A stretch of 64,000 nucleotides of DNA from contig SNVD02001252.1 in the NCBI GenBank assembly GCA_013180625.2, positions 1 through 64,000 of the forward strand. Direction: 5' to 3'. This stretch comes from Boswellia sacra. Its lineage: Eukaryota; Streptophyta; Magnoliopsida; Sapindales; Burseraceae. Both the position numbers and the translations under genes were made by a program. Of this stretch, positions 1 through 8,988 are shown piece by piece. Positions within the stretch are counted from its first letter, which is position 1, and every line of letters begins with the position of its first letter. Under the pieces are notes generated by a model. The model saw only the letters and a list, made by a program, of their open reading frames with translations, made no database searches and was not told the DNA's origin.

Positions 1-147
1 GCTACTTCCTTTGATTTTCAAAATTGGAGGTGCCTAACTAATTTGACTCTCAATGCATTCACATGGGAGGGATTCTGGAAGCCATGCAAGTCATGCATGA
101 GCTCAGCAGAATTCTAGAACTCATGCATGTCATGCATGAGCTCATCA
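1..147 (-). repeat. 3' LTR of Copia element 1, partial
   Basis: Matches 5163-5309 almost base for base. It ends (plus strand) in the LTR terminus CTCATCA, which on the element strand is the TG start. It contains CATGCATG boxes like those of the other LTR. Confidence 0.93.
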
Positions 148-165
148 ATTCTCCCCCTCTATCCC
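148..165 (-). other. Polypurine tract of Copia element 1
   Basis: The minus strand reads GGGATAGAGGGGGAGAAT directly before the LTR TG, the expected position of the plus-strand DNA primer. Confidence 0.85.
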
Positions 166-194
166 ATGTGAAAAAGGAGTAACAACAAAAGTAA

Positions 195-797
195 TTAGAC
201 AGCTTCTAATCCAACTATGTCTCTGCATAGTTCTAGCTTGTCTCTGGTGACCACTTTTGTTAGCATGTCGGCTGGATTCTCTTTAGTATGGATCTTCACT
301 AGTTTCAACAGTTGCTTGTCCATCACCTCTCGTATCCAATGATAGCGGATGTCGATATGCTTCGTTCGAGAATGGTACACTGAATACTTGCTCAAATCCA
401 GAGCACTTTGACTGTCACAGTGTACTTTGTACTCCTTTTGCTCAATCCCAAGTTCTTGGAGAAATCGCTTTAGCCACAACATTTCTTTTCCAGCTTTCGC
501 TGCGGCAATGTATTCTGCCTCTGTCGTGGATAGCGCAACACACTTCTGTAGTCTTGATTGCCATGATACAGCTCCCCCTGCAAAAGTGTAAACAAAACCT
601 GATGTAGATTTCCTACTGTCAGGATCTCCGGCCATATCTGAATCTGTATAGCCTTCCAAGATTGGATCAGCTCCCCCGTAACACAAGCATATCTTCGAAG
701 TACCGTTAAGGTATCTGAGAATCCACTTGACTGCCTCCCAATGTTCTTTCCCTGGATTTGAAGAAATCTGCTCACGACTCCCTACAGCAAAGAGCAA
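195..797 (-). pseudogene. Copia RNase H, C-terminal pol segment
   Basis: This 200-residue open frame ends about 30 bases before the polypurine tract. It matches the C-terminus of Copia pol. It has the YTDSDMAGD box, the STSGF box, a run reading ALSTTEAEY that carries the RNase H acidic residue, SRTKHIDIRYHW, and ADMLTK near the end. In the family this domain degrades the RNA strand during reverse transcription. It is intact internally but cut off from the rest of RT by frameshifts upstream, so it is part of a broken polyprotein rather than a free gene. Confidence 0.88.
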
Positions 798-1548
798 TTA
801 TCTGGCCTTGTACACACCAATGGCATCATCAACTTCCTACCAAAGGGGGGGGCAGCAGACATAGGGCACCGACTGCCATGTCGCTCTATCTCTTTCTTGG
901 TGAGGACATGATCTCTTGCCCTTAGCTTGAAATGTTAAGCCAGTGGTACAACTAACTGCTTAGCACTATCCATTTGAACCTTTTGATCCACGTTTCAACA
1001 TATTTTCTGAGACACGCCATAATTTCTTTTGTTTCCTGTCTCGACGAATGTGCATCCCCAGATTGCTGAGCTGGTCCCAAGGTCCTTCATATCGAAGGTT
1101 TTTGAAAGTTCCTTCTTCAGCTGCTTTATTTTTGTTGCATCCTTCCCGACGATCAACATGTCGTCCACATATAACATTAATGCAACAAAGTCTCCACCTG
1201 AAAGTTTCTGAAAGTAGATGCATTGGTCTGCAACGGTTCTTTTGTACCCATGACTCACCATGAAGGAGTCAAACTTCTTGTACCATTGCCTTGTGCTTGT
1301 GTTGAGCCATACAGCTCTTTTTGAGCTTGCACACGAGGTGTTCTTTTTCTGGAACCTCGAACCCTTCTGGGCTAGCATCCATTTAGATTTCTTTCATGCA
1401 GTCTCCATGAGAAATGCTGTCTTCACATCCATCTGTTCAGCTCCAATCAAGACTTGCTGTTAATCGAGGATACGCTGATTGAGGGACATTTTACCACCGT
1501 GTAGAATATTTCATCAAAGTCAATTCCTTTCTTGCTGAAGGAATCCTT
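798..1548 (-). pseudogene. Copia reverse transcriptase, frameshifted remnant
   Basis: The clearest piece (995-1378) carries the catalytic box LYVDDMLIVG, preceded by the WYKKFDSFM and CIYFQK segments normal for Copia RT, and followed by the connection region (SKTFDMKDLG). Frame changes separate it from the RT start (1549-2238) and from RNase H (195-797). Parts of the palm between the fragments are degraded. The role in the family is copying element RNA in the virus-like particle; this copy is inactive unless complemented. Confidence 0.85.
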
Positions 1549-2238
1549 TTAACCCACCAATCGGGCTTTTTGTGCCTTTATCCACTTTCCTGTTCCATCT
1601 TTCTTGAGCTTGAATACCCACATGTTCTTCAGTGCCTTCTTTCCGTCTGGGAGTTCGACCAGTTCATAAGTTTTGTTCTTCTCTAGAGAATTCATCTCAT
1701 CTTGCATTGCATGCAGCCATCGTTCTTTGTCTGGATGAGATAAAGCTTCATGAAAGCTTTCTGGCTCCCCCTCATTAGTAAGCAGTGTGTACTCTGATTC
1801 CGGATATCTCCTTGACGGAATCCGACCTCGCTCAGATCGTCGTAGCTGAGGTTCTTCATTTCCAGGAGGTACAGCATCTTCTATAGGTGATTGTGGCTCC
1901 CCCGGCTCAGTAATCTCTTCATTTTCTTCCTCCTGATCTGCTTCTGGAACTTCGTCTGGTACCTCGTTATTTCTTGTAGCATTTGGTGTTGGGGTAGAAT
2001 CTGCAACAATATCTGGGGCACTGCTAGTGGGATTTGTAGATATTGTAGTCTTTTCAGCGTCTTCATATGTTTGGTCTTCGTGAAATACGACATCTCTGCT
2101 CCGGATGACTTTCTTTTCTTTGGGATCCCATAATCTGTATCCAAATTCTTCATCTCCATAATCGATGAAGATACATGGAACAGTTCTTGCATCGAGCTTC
2201 TGTCTGAGCTCCTTGGATACATGTACAAGGCTAAACAA
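1549..2238 (-). pseudogene. Copia integrase C-terminal/linker region and RT start
   Basis: A 229-residue frame opens with the post-core integrase segment (CIFIDYGDEEFGYRLWDP) and runs through an acidic, proline-rich linker. It ends in the RT N-terminus, with the ALSHPDKERWLHAMQDEM region and the WVFKLKKDGTG motif. It is +/-1 shifted from the integrase core just upstream, so a frameshift lies near 2230-2250. Normally the linker and RT would be continuous with both neighbours in one polyprotein. Confidence 0.85.
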
Positions 2239-2939
2239 CCAAACACTTTCAAATGATTATAGGAGGGCTTTTTGTTAGACCATACCTTTTCTGGAATCTC
2301 GAAGTTCAGTGGTGCCGATGGTGCTCTGTTGATTAAGTAACAGGTGGTGCGAACTGCCTCCCCCCAGAATGGCTTGGGTAACTTAGCCAATCTGAGCATG
2401 CTTCTGACTCGTTCCATGATGGTTCGATTCATCCTCTCGGCCACTCCATTATGTTGTGGTGTGCGTGGGACTGTTCTTTCATGTCGAATGCCATATCTTC
2501 GACAGTAGGCATTGAACTCTCTGGAGATATATTCGCCTCCGTTATCTGATCGAAGGCATTTTAATTTCTTACCCGTTTCACGTTCTACCATGGCGTGAAA
2601 CTCCTTGAACTTCTCTAGAACTTCATCCTTCGTCCTGAGGAAATAAACCCACACTTTCCGAGATGCATCATCAATAAAGGTCAAGACATACCTTTTACCG
2701 CCTAAGGACTCGACTTCAAGAGGTCCGCATACATCACTGTGTACTAGCTCCAACAGCTTTGATTTCTTCACTGATGAGGAGCTGAATGATACCCTCCGTT
2801 GTTTCCCGTACAAACAATAGTCGCAAGGATGAGACGCTGCATCCTTGGAAACAGTGATTAGCTTCTTTTTCTGAAGAGTTGATAAACCTTTTTCACCCAT
2901 GTGACCGAGCCTTTTATGCCACAAATCTAGAGGTACCAT
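2239..2939 (-). pseudogene. Copia integrase core
   Basis: The frame starts in the GAG-pre-integrase zinc region (LWHKRLGHMGEKG then CDYCLYGKQRR, the HHCC finger). It continues into the DDE core: HSDVCGPLEVESLGGKRY with the first Asp, LRSDNGGEY with the second Asp, and PQHNGVAERMN with the catalytic Glu. Family role: insertion of element cDNA into the genome. The core looks chemically intact, but the reading frame shifts right after KVFGC. Confidence 0.9.
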
Positions 2940-2963
2940 GTGCTCTGCTACATGAAGGCTCTC

Positions 2964-3330
2964 TCAGTTTATCTTTACATGAGTCCTGTAAAGATTGTCA
3001 CATAATTTACCTCGAGCAACCACCATGACCCCTTTCAACATCTTCCATGTACCGTTGGTGAAGCAGCTCTCATAACCTTGCTGATCAAAGGCTTTTACCG
3101 AGAGCAAGTTGAGTCGAAGATCTGGCACATGACAAACGTCCTTTAAAGTTATTTTGCATCCGACGTTCGTTTGGAATTGAATATCACCAATTCCCATGAT
3201 TTTGGCGGTGCTGTTGTTTCCCATCTTCACTATCCCAAAGTCTCCTGCTTTGTACGTGGTGAAGATCTCTCTGCAAGGAGTGACGTGGCAGGAAGCTGTT
3301 GTGTCAATGACCCATTCTACTCCTTGATCT
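2964..3330 (-). pseudogene. Copia aspartic protease region
   Basis: Follows gag. The segment reading WVIDTTASCH occupies the place of the active-site triplet, but the usual D-T/S-G reads D-T-T, so the glycine of the catalytic loop is replaced. Downstream, KDVCHVPDLRLNLLSV is the conserved protease-end/pre-integrase stretch. A stop separates it from integrase at about 2960. Role in the family: processing the Gag-Pol polyprotein. The missing glycine predicts an inactive enzyme (inference). Confidence 0.8.
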
Positions 3331-3356
3331 GCTGTGTGAAAGCACGTCTCTTCTGC

Positions 3357-4196
3357 TCAGATGGTTACATCTTCTACCACTGTAACTCGTGGTTCTTCGT
3401 TGCTTTGTGCCTGTGAACTCTCCTGGTTCTGCTTTAGAAGACTGCGACAATTTCTCTTCAAATGTCCCTCTTTGCCACAGTTGTAGCACTTGTATGTGGG
3501 TCTCCGCCCATCTGATGACCTGCCCCTTGATCTGCCTCTGCTTTTGCTTCTACCTCTTCTCCAGTCTTCACCTCGAGACTGTCTTCCTCGATTCTCTGTG
3601 ATATAGGCTTCATCTTGACTGGTGCCTGCATCTTTCCTTCTCGCCTCCTCGTTCATCAAGGCATCCTTAACCATTGACAAGGTAAGTTTGCCTCCGGGTG
3701 CTGAATTACTGATGGAGACCACTAATGTCTCCCATGAATCTGGAAGGGAACTGAGAAGTAGAAGTGCTTGTTCCTCGTCTCCAAGCTGTAAATCGACTGC
3801 TGTCAACTGATTCACCAAGTTCTGGAACTCACTTGTATGTTCTGCTACAGGAGTTCCGCTTCGCAACTTCAAGTTCACAAGCCGTCTCATCAGGATGGCT
3901 TTGTTCCGTGCTGACTTGGCTTGATACATACTCTCTAATTTTTTCCATAGAGTATATGCATCTGTTTCTTTGGCTACATGGTGGAAGACACTATGATTGT
4001 TCCATTGTCTGATCTGACCGATGCACTTTCTATTAATTTTCTTCCACTCTGTCTCTTTTTCTATCTCAGGTCTCTGCCCTTCAAATTCTATAGGGTCATA
4101 TAGATCCTTACAACTAAGGAGATCCTCCATCCTGGGCCTCCATAGTGTGTAATTGGTAGCAGTCAATTTTATCATGGCTCCGAATGATTCTTCCAT
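3357..4196 (-). CDS. Copia Gag (UBN2-type) with zinc knuckle
   Basis: A 279-residue protein starting with an ATG just inside the leader. The N-terminus (TNYTLWRPRMEDLL) and the central helical part (LWKKLESMYQAKSARNKAIL, ALLLLSSLPDSWETLVVSI) are the UBN2 Gag domain of plant Copia elements. Residues of about 200-230 are Arg/Ser-rich, followed by a CCHC knuckle CYNCGKEGHLKRNC for RNA binding. It forms the virus-like particle shell in this family. This is the best-preserved frame of the element, with no internal stop. Length is normal for a separate Gag or the Gag part of a polyprotein. Confidence 0.88.
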   Translation of the reverse strand: MEESFGAMIKLTATNYTLWRPRMEDLLSCKDLYDPIEFEGQRPEIEKETEWKKINRKCIGQIRQWNNHSVFHHVAKETDAYTLWKKLESMYQAKSARNKAILMRRLVNLKLRSGTPVAEHTSEFQNLVNQLTAVDLQLGDEEQALLLLSSLPDSWETLVVSISNSAPGGKLTLSMVKDALMNEEARRKDAGTSQDEAYITENRGRQSRGEDWRRGRSKSRGRSRGRSSDGRRPTYKCYNCGKEGHLKRNCRSLLKQNQESSQAQSNEEPRVTVVEDVTI

Positions 4197-4536
4197 TTTA
4201 GAATAATTAATTCACTAAAATAGAAATTGAATTTTAAAAATCCGAGCCCACCGTTACGTCCGAAACGGTCAAATTAGGTGGAATAGCCTCTTCCGGGGCT
4301 CAAAAATTCTTTTTATACAAAAAATACTAAGTTTGGAAACTTTAAGGACTAAACTGAAATTTCTTAAGGGCTAAACTGAAATTTCAGAAACTAAAAAGGG
4401 GCATAATGTATTTATCAGAATTACAAGGGCCAAACTGATATTTTCTAAGGACTGAATGTAAATTTCAGAAATTTAGGGGTCAAAATGTAATTACCCAGAA
4501 ATACAGGGGCCAAAATGTAATTTTTCAACGTTTTGC

Positions 4537-4621
4537 TGACGTGGCAGGTGGGGTCCACTATGCTGACGTGGCGACACGTGGCACGTTGACGTGGCACGCT
4601 GACGTGGCTTTGCTGACGTGG
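4537..4621. promoter_or_regulatory. Cluster of ACGT-core (bZIP-type) boxes
   Basis: Five copies of TGACGTGG at 4537-4544, 4564-4571, 4587-4594, 4600-4607 and 4614-4621, plus a G-box CACGTG at 4575-4580, all within 85 bases. The hybrid C/G-box (TGACGTGGC) is a known binding site of plant bZIP factors and overlaps the ABRE core. The cluster lies in the transcribed leader, about 290 bases downstream of the LTR. Function is inferred only. Confidence 0.5.
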
Positions 4622-4894
4622 TCGTCTTCTTCCTTGGAATGGCGCGTGCAGCGCGTGGGGCGAGTGACGCCCACTAGCAGACCAGGTCGGTGGCGCGTGC
4701 GGCGCGTGAGGCCTCTCTGGACGTCGGATCGGTCGCCGAAAAATTGCAGAATGATCAGGACGACGTCACGAACACACTGGACACTTCAAATTCGAAATTC
4801 GATGACTTTCCGAAAAATCGAAATTTTCCAGAAACAGGGGACAAATTTTCTCTGAATTTTTCCTCTCTGTTCTGACGTTCCAGGAGCTCAACGA

Positions 4895-4907
4895 GGCTCT
4901 GATACTA
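4895..4907 (-). other. Primer binding site of Copia element 1
   Basis: The minus strand reads TAGTATCAGAGCC two bases after the LTR end. It is one mismatch from the usual TGGTATCAGAGC site, complementary to the 3' end of initiator tRNA-Met. Confidence 0.85.
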
Positions 4908-4909
4908 CT

Positions 4910-5309
4910 TGTTGGGGATGCAATGCAAACTCAGAACAGAATTTGGGAGAAAAATTACTTGTATTAACAGAGAAAATTAATGTACAAGAATTATACAAAA
5001 ACTCCCCTAAAATTTCTGGAGCTCTCCTGGCTCTCTCTCTTAATCCTAAACTCTCTGGTTTAGACTCTGGACTCTCTCTGGAATCTCTGTGATACTTAGA
5101 CAAGGCAGAATTCGTCCCATATTTATAGGGAAAATTCTGCATACAAATTCAAATCAAATTTGGCTACTTCCTTTGATTTTCAAAATTGGAGGTGCCTAAC
5201 TAATTTGACTCTCAATACATTCACATGGGAGGGATTCTGGAAGCCATGCATGTCATGCATGAGCTCAGCAGAATTCTAGAACTCATGCATGTCATGCATG
5301 AGCTCATCA
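4910..5309 (-). repeat. 5' LTR of Copia element 1 (400 bp) with RY boxes and TATA
   Basis: Runs TGTTGGGG...CTCATCA (TG...CA on either strand). On the element strand the first 70 bases hold four CATGCATG palindromes (5245-5252, 5254-5261, 5284-5291, 5293-5300), the RY motif recognised by plant B3-domain factors. A TATA-like CTATAAATATGG lies at about 5122-5133, so U3 would be roughly 5134-5309. Confidence 0.9.
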
Positions 5310-5388
5310 AATAACACATGCTTGATTTGCTTATACTCTGATCTTCTAGAAGGATTTGGATAAGATAAGAATGCTTATCTTTATCACT

Positions 5389-6163
5389 TTACAGATCAAA
5401 AGGGTCTTGAGAAAATGACCCACCATATGGATCCTGTTCTGGATTTTCTGGAGTAGTAGCAGATGAGCTGTCTGAAATCTGTTGAATAATTGTTGCCATC
5501 AGTTGCTTGAGCTGTTCACTTTTTGACTTCTTCTTTTTAGAACTTTTTGATGAAGTTGATTTGTCTTGAGTTTGGGCTTCCACTTTGGATGGAGTATTAG
5601 GCCTGATTGTTATTTCTTTGGGCTTAGCTTGTGCTTGAATAGGTTTTTTTTTGGATTTTAGCCAGTTTTGAATACTTTGGGCTGAACATCTTAAAATATC
5701 ATACTTATCCCACCACTTAATTCTAAATTCTTTAACTAATGATAGATAATAGTTTGAATAATAAGGTTCAATGGTGTAAGACCAGGATAGAATCCAAGGA
5801 ATTTGGAAATCTATATGAAAACTAATTTGTTGAACATAGGGTTGGTCTGTAGTAGAATGTTTTTTGTAATAAGGGAAAGACAATTGATTAATTTGTTCTG
5901 GGTAAATTGCAGGATTGGGTCCTAGATAGTACCACCATTCTAAGAACCAGGATGGATAAAACTTTTGACACCTATTATCAAAATGAATAAACCATGAATG
6001 ATCAAAAGTCCTAAAACATATTGAACCAAGCTTTTTGATAATCTACATAATTGTAACAATCAGGTTCATATGGAATTGAAAAGGAAACATTGGTCCAAAT
6101 AGATTGAGTACCGAATTCTCTAGGGGTTTTGACTTTCTTAATTTTACAAGTTAAATATGATAT
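5389..6163 (-). pseudogene. Pararetrovirus second reading frame, C-terminal part
   Basis: An open stretch of 164 residues (5389-5883) plus broken sequence up to 6163. It is rich in aromatic residues (for example WWDKYDIL) followed by a Lys/Ser-rich low-complexity tail (SSKSSKKKKSKSEQLKQL) and an acidic, Ser-rich end. It follows the 6164-6640 frame on the same strand after a stop and appears to be the same ancestral protein. I recognise no enzyme motif. A second frame of unknown function downstream of RNase H is known for some florendoviruses, which fits the position. Confidence 0.55.
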
Positions 6164-6640
6164 TTAGTCTGGATTTTTAGGGTCTTTACGATGGACTAAT
6201 TCTACACTATCAGTATCTACTAGAATTAACTCATAAAATTGACGATTTTTCTGCGGATTGTCAGTAATACATTGGCAATCTAGAAGGGATAATATTTGAG
6301 TAAGAGATTTCAGTTCAGCTAAGGATACTGACTTGGTATATTGAGTAACTTGAAGGCGTTGACGTTGACTTTTTGTTACATAATTGGATTTTTGAGTGGA
6401 TGAACCTATATGGGTAGATGACCTAGAAGCTATTTGAGTATTGGGTTGGGTAGAAGACCCAGGTATAGCTTGGGAAAATGACAGAGGTGGATATTCAGCT
6501 AAAACTGAATAACTATTTGCAATAGGGACTTGGCCTACACCTGCAACTTGAATAGATTGATTTGTTTTAGCCAAGAAATAATCACTGGCCTTCATAATCG
6601 TTTTGTCTGTCATTTTGACTATTCTCATCGAGTGTTTCAC
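6164..6640 (-). pseudogene. Pararetrovirus second reading frame, N-terminal part
   Basis: A frame of 158 residues that overlaps the end of the RNase H frame by four bases (6637-6640), a typical stop/start arrangement for translation of a second viral frame. Visible features are a segment YSVLAEYPPLSFSQA, a Ser/Thr/Gln-rich middle and a C-terminal part reading ELILVDTDSVELVHRKD. Function unknown. The overlap suggests coupled or leaky translation in the ancestral virus (inference). Confidence 0.55.
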
Positions 6641-7028
6641 TCTTTGATCTTGTCCTGTAGAAATTCTCTTGTTAAGAAATCTGGAATATAATTATCTTCT
6701 CCTTTGATAAATTCAATTTCAAAATCAAATACGGATAAAATTGCTTGCCATCTTGCAAAAATTTGTTTAGAAACTAGATTTTTAACATCTTTTTGTAAAA
6801 CTTCTTTTGCAGATTTGCAATCAATACGAAGCAAAAACGTTTTATTGAATAAATCGTCTTGAAATTTAGTAATGCATAAAACAATTGATAAAATTTCTTT
6901 TTTAATAGTTGAATAATTCTTTTGTGCATTGAGCCATAACCCTGAATGATACCTAACTAATTCTTCCTTACTTGACTTTGGTAGTTTTTGCTTAAGAATA
7001 CCTCCATATCCTATTTCAGAGACATCTG
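6637..7028 (-). pseudogene. Pararetrovirus RNase H domain, separated from RT by a Copia insertion
   Basis: Contains the RNase H signature in order: NYSTIKKEILSIV, with the catalytic Glu; LLRIDCKSAKEV, with an Asp; and FEIEFIKGEDNYIPDFLTRE, with the last Asp. These are the usual caulimovirid/Ty3 RNase H motifs. The insertion at 7029 falls in the first RNase H block, just before the sequence continuing at 14253. The domain would have removed genomic RNA during reverse transcription. The apparent N-terminal residues of the open frame before 7028 belong to the Copia LTR, not to the virus. Confidence 0.8.
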
Positions 7029-7265
7029 TGTTAGCCCTAAGCCTACATAATAATTTTGATGATAACAATACACATTGATTCATTGAGATTTACTAACATT
7101 TTTATTTATGTGCAAGAGTAATATCATTGAAATAATTGTAAAAACAAGAAAAGGCTTATTAAAATGAAGTGTTGAAGCTAAGGAGAAAACTACATGTTAA
7201 AGGCACCAAAGTTTAAGAACAAGGTTTGATTCAAGGAATGTGACATATGAGCAATGTTCAATCAA

Positions 7266-7990
7266 TTGGTCATATATTTCTCTACAGATGTCCAAATGAT
7301 GTGATTTTTGAGCCTTTGGAAAGCTTACTCAATTTATAACATTTAATATGTTTTAAAGAAATTCAAATTTCAAGTGCAAGGTTGTCCAAATCATCATGCA
7401 AATTGAAAGACAAATGGAAGCAGCTGACATGAGTACCGAATACTCCTTTGGACATATCTTGAGCTAGAAAAATCAAAATGACTTGATTCTTACGGCATTG
7501 GAAAGATGACTTAATGAAGAACATTTCATATGTTTTGAAGAAATTCAAATTTCAAATAGAAGGCTGACATAATTGACATGAAATTTGGTGGACTGACACA
7601 AGGAAGAAAAATCAACTCACATGAGCACCGAATGGTGTTTTGGCCATATATTGAGATAGAGATATCCAAATTCCTTGATTCTTAATGTTTTGGAAACATT
7701 ATTCAAATATACAGATCTTTTATGTTTTGAAGAAATTCAAATTTTAAATGGAATGCTGACAGAATTATCATTCAATTCGGTGGACTGACACAAGGAAGAA
7801 AAATCAAGTCACATGAGCACCGAATGGTGTTTTGGCAATATCTTGAGCTACAGATATCCAAATGACTTGATTCTTGATGCATTGGAAAGCTTATTGAAAT
7901 GTACATATCTTTTATGTTTTGCAGATTTTCAAATTTCAAACGAAACATTGACAAAAATGGCAGACAAGATTACAGTTTTTATGGTGGGCA
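7266..7990 (+). repeat. Four tandem U3 repeats of about 190 bp upstream of the LTR TATA box
   Basis: The landmark 'tttggNcatatNttgag' recurs near 7267, 7449, 7638 and 7830 (spacing 182, 189 and 192), each followed by 'cttgattctt...ggaaagctt...gttttgaagaaattcaaatttcaaa'. The same four units occur in the other LTR near 12585, 12767, 12956 and 13148. Their position just upstream of TATAAAAG suggests enhancer-like repeats (inference). Confidence 0.8.
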
Positions 7991-8039
7991 GAAAATTTGG
8001 AGTTGGTGTCTTCACTTGATTAAGTTCATCCCATTTGCC

Positions 8040-8047
8040 TATAAAAG
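8040..8047 (+). promoter_or_regulatory. TATA box of the 5' LTR, Copia element 2
   Basis: TATAAAAG, directly after the U3 repeats and about 895 bases before the LTR end. The equivalent box in the 3' LTR is at 13357-13364. Confidence 0.65.
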
Positions 8048-8257
8048 GAGCCCTTCTCCCTTGCATTCAAAAAGAGCAAGAGAAGCATCTATCAAGCAAA
8101 AAACTAGAAAAATATCAAGTCTAGAGAGCTTTTATATTCTTTATCTACTCTTTGAAGAGAGTTGTACTTTTGTTGTAAAAATTTACCTTGTTCTTGTATT
8201 GTGGTGAGAGTGAGATCTACTTGTAAAGGATAAAAGTTATCCTTGAGAGAACTCTTT

Positions 8258-8600
8258 CCTTGGTGAGCTTGTTCATCAAGAAGAACTCTTGGTGTGGTGT
8301 TATCAAGAGTTGAAGGAAGTTTCCTTGGTGAGGTTGTTCATCAAGAAGAACTTTTGGTGTGGTGTTATCAAGAGTTGAAGGAAGTTGCCTTGGTGAGGTT
8401 GTTCATCAAGAAGAACTTTGGTGTGGTGTTATCAAGAGTTGAAGGAAGTTGCCTTGGTGAGGTTGTTCATCAAGAAGAACTCTTGGTGTGGTGTTATCAA
8501 GGGTTGAAGGAAGTTGCCTTGGTGAAGTTATTCATCAAGAAGGACTCTTGGTGTGGTGTTATCAAGAGTTGGAAGAAAAAGTCTTGGTGAGGTTGTTCAT
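8258..8600 (+). repeat. Five tandem 65-bp repeats in R/U5 of Copia element 2
   Basis: Units of about 65 bases built on 'ggttgttcatcaagaagaac' and 'tggtgtggtgttatcaag' with landmark positions near 8290, 8355, 8419, 8484 and 8549. Because 65 is not a multiple of three the array stays open in a spurious frame. The same five units occur at about 13585-13930 in the other LTR. Confidence 0.85.
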
Positions 8601-8935
8601 CAAGCAAGTTGTAAAGAATTCTACAACTTATTGGAAAGCTTAGCTCGTGGAGCTAGGAGCCCGTGGATGTAGGCAAGGTTTGCCGAACCACGTACATCGA
8701 GTTTGCACTCTCTCTATCCTTTTCCTCTTTACATTTACTTGCACTTGTGATTGTTCATCATTATTATTCTTTTGATTGCATCTTTGATAAATTCTAATTT
8801 TATCTTCTTCACCTTTATTCTCAAAGAAAGAGTGAACTAATTTTGATCTTTCAAGAAAAGTTTTCTAAATCCGTTTTTGATAAATAAAAACCCAATTCAC
8901 CCACCCTCTTGGGTTGCCATACCTGGGTCAACAAG

Positions 8936-8947
8936 TGGTATCAGAGC
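8936..8947 (+). other. Primer binding site of Copia element 2
   Basis: TGGTATCAGAGC, two bases after the 5' LTR. It is the exact initiator tRNA-Met complement used by most plant Copia elements. Confidence 0.93.
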
Positions 8948-8988
8948 AAGGTTGCTCAATTTTTGAAATCTTAATCGATTTTTGAGCT

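Larger units (their letters stand above)
4200..4909 (-). other. Untranslated leader of Copia element 1 with degenerate short tandem repeats
   Basis: About 700 bases between the primer site and gag, with no reading frame that I can defend. At 4340-4530 (plus strand) there are diverged units of about 30 bases built on 'aggggccaaaatgtaattt' and 'ggactaaactgaaatttc'. Next to these lies a GC-rich stretch with repeated ACGT-core boxes (separate entry). A long structured leader is normal for plant LTR elements and could hold packaging or regulatory signals (inference). Confidence 0.6.
1..5309 (-). mobile_element. Copia LTR retrotransposon (Tork-like), left end cut by window
   Basis: Read on the minus strand the order is LTR, primer binding site, gag, protease, integrase, RT, RNase H, polypurine tract, LTR, which is the Ty1/Copia order. 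The 5' LTR is complete (4910-5309) and the 3' LTR is present only as its first 147 bases, because the window starts inside it. Over those 147 bases the two LTR copies differ at only two positions that I can see (near 55 and 90), so insertion was fairly recent. Even so, pol is split into several frames, so this copy cannot act alone. Lineage is inferred from the gag and integrase style and the Met-type primer site; Tork-like is likely but not proven. The element abuts the endogenous pararetrovirus at 5310. Confidence 0.93.
7029..8933 (+). repeat. 5' LTR of Copia element 2 (1905 bp)
   Basis: Begins TGTTAGCCCTAAGCC and ends CTGGGTCAACA. Near-identical to 12346-14252 with scattered substitutions. 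A TATA box TATAAAAG lies at 8040-8047, so U3 is about 1 kb. It contains two kinds of tandem repeats, listed separately. Confidence 0.95.

Noticed and set aside
8294..8590. 98-codon open frame with repeated MVLSRVEGS-like segments
   Set aside because: Product of the 65-bp tandem repeats in the Copia LTR; the same happens in the other LTR at 13749-13976. It lies in the LTR and has no protein-family features.
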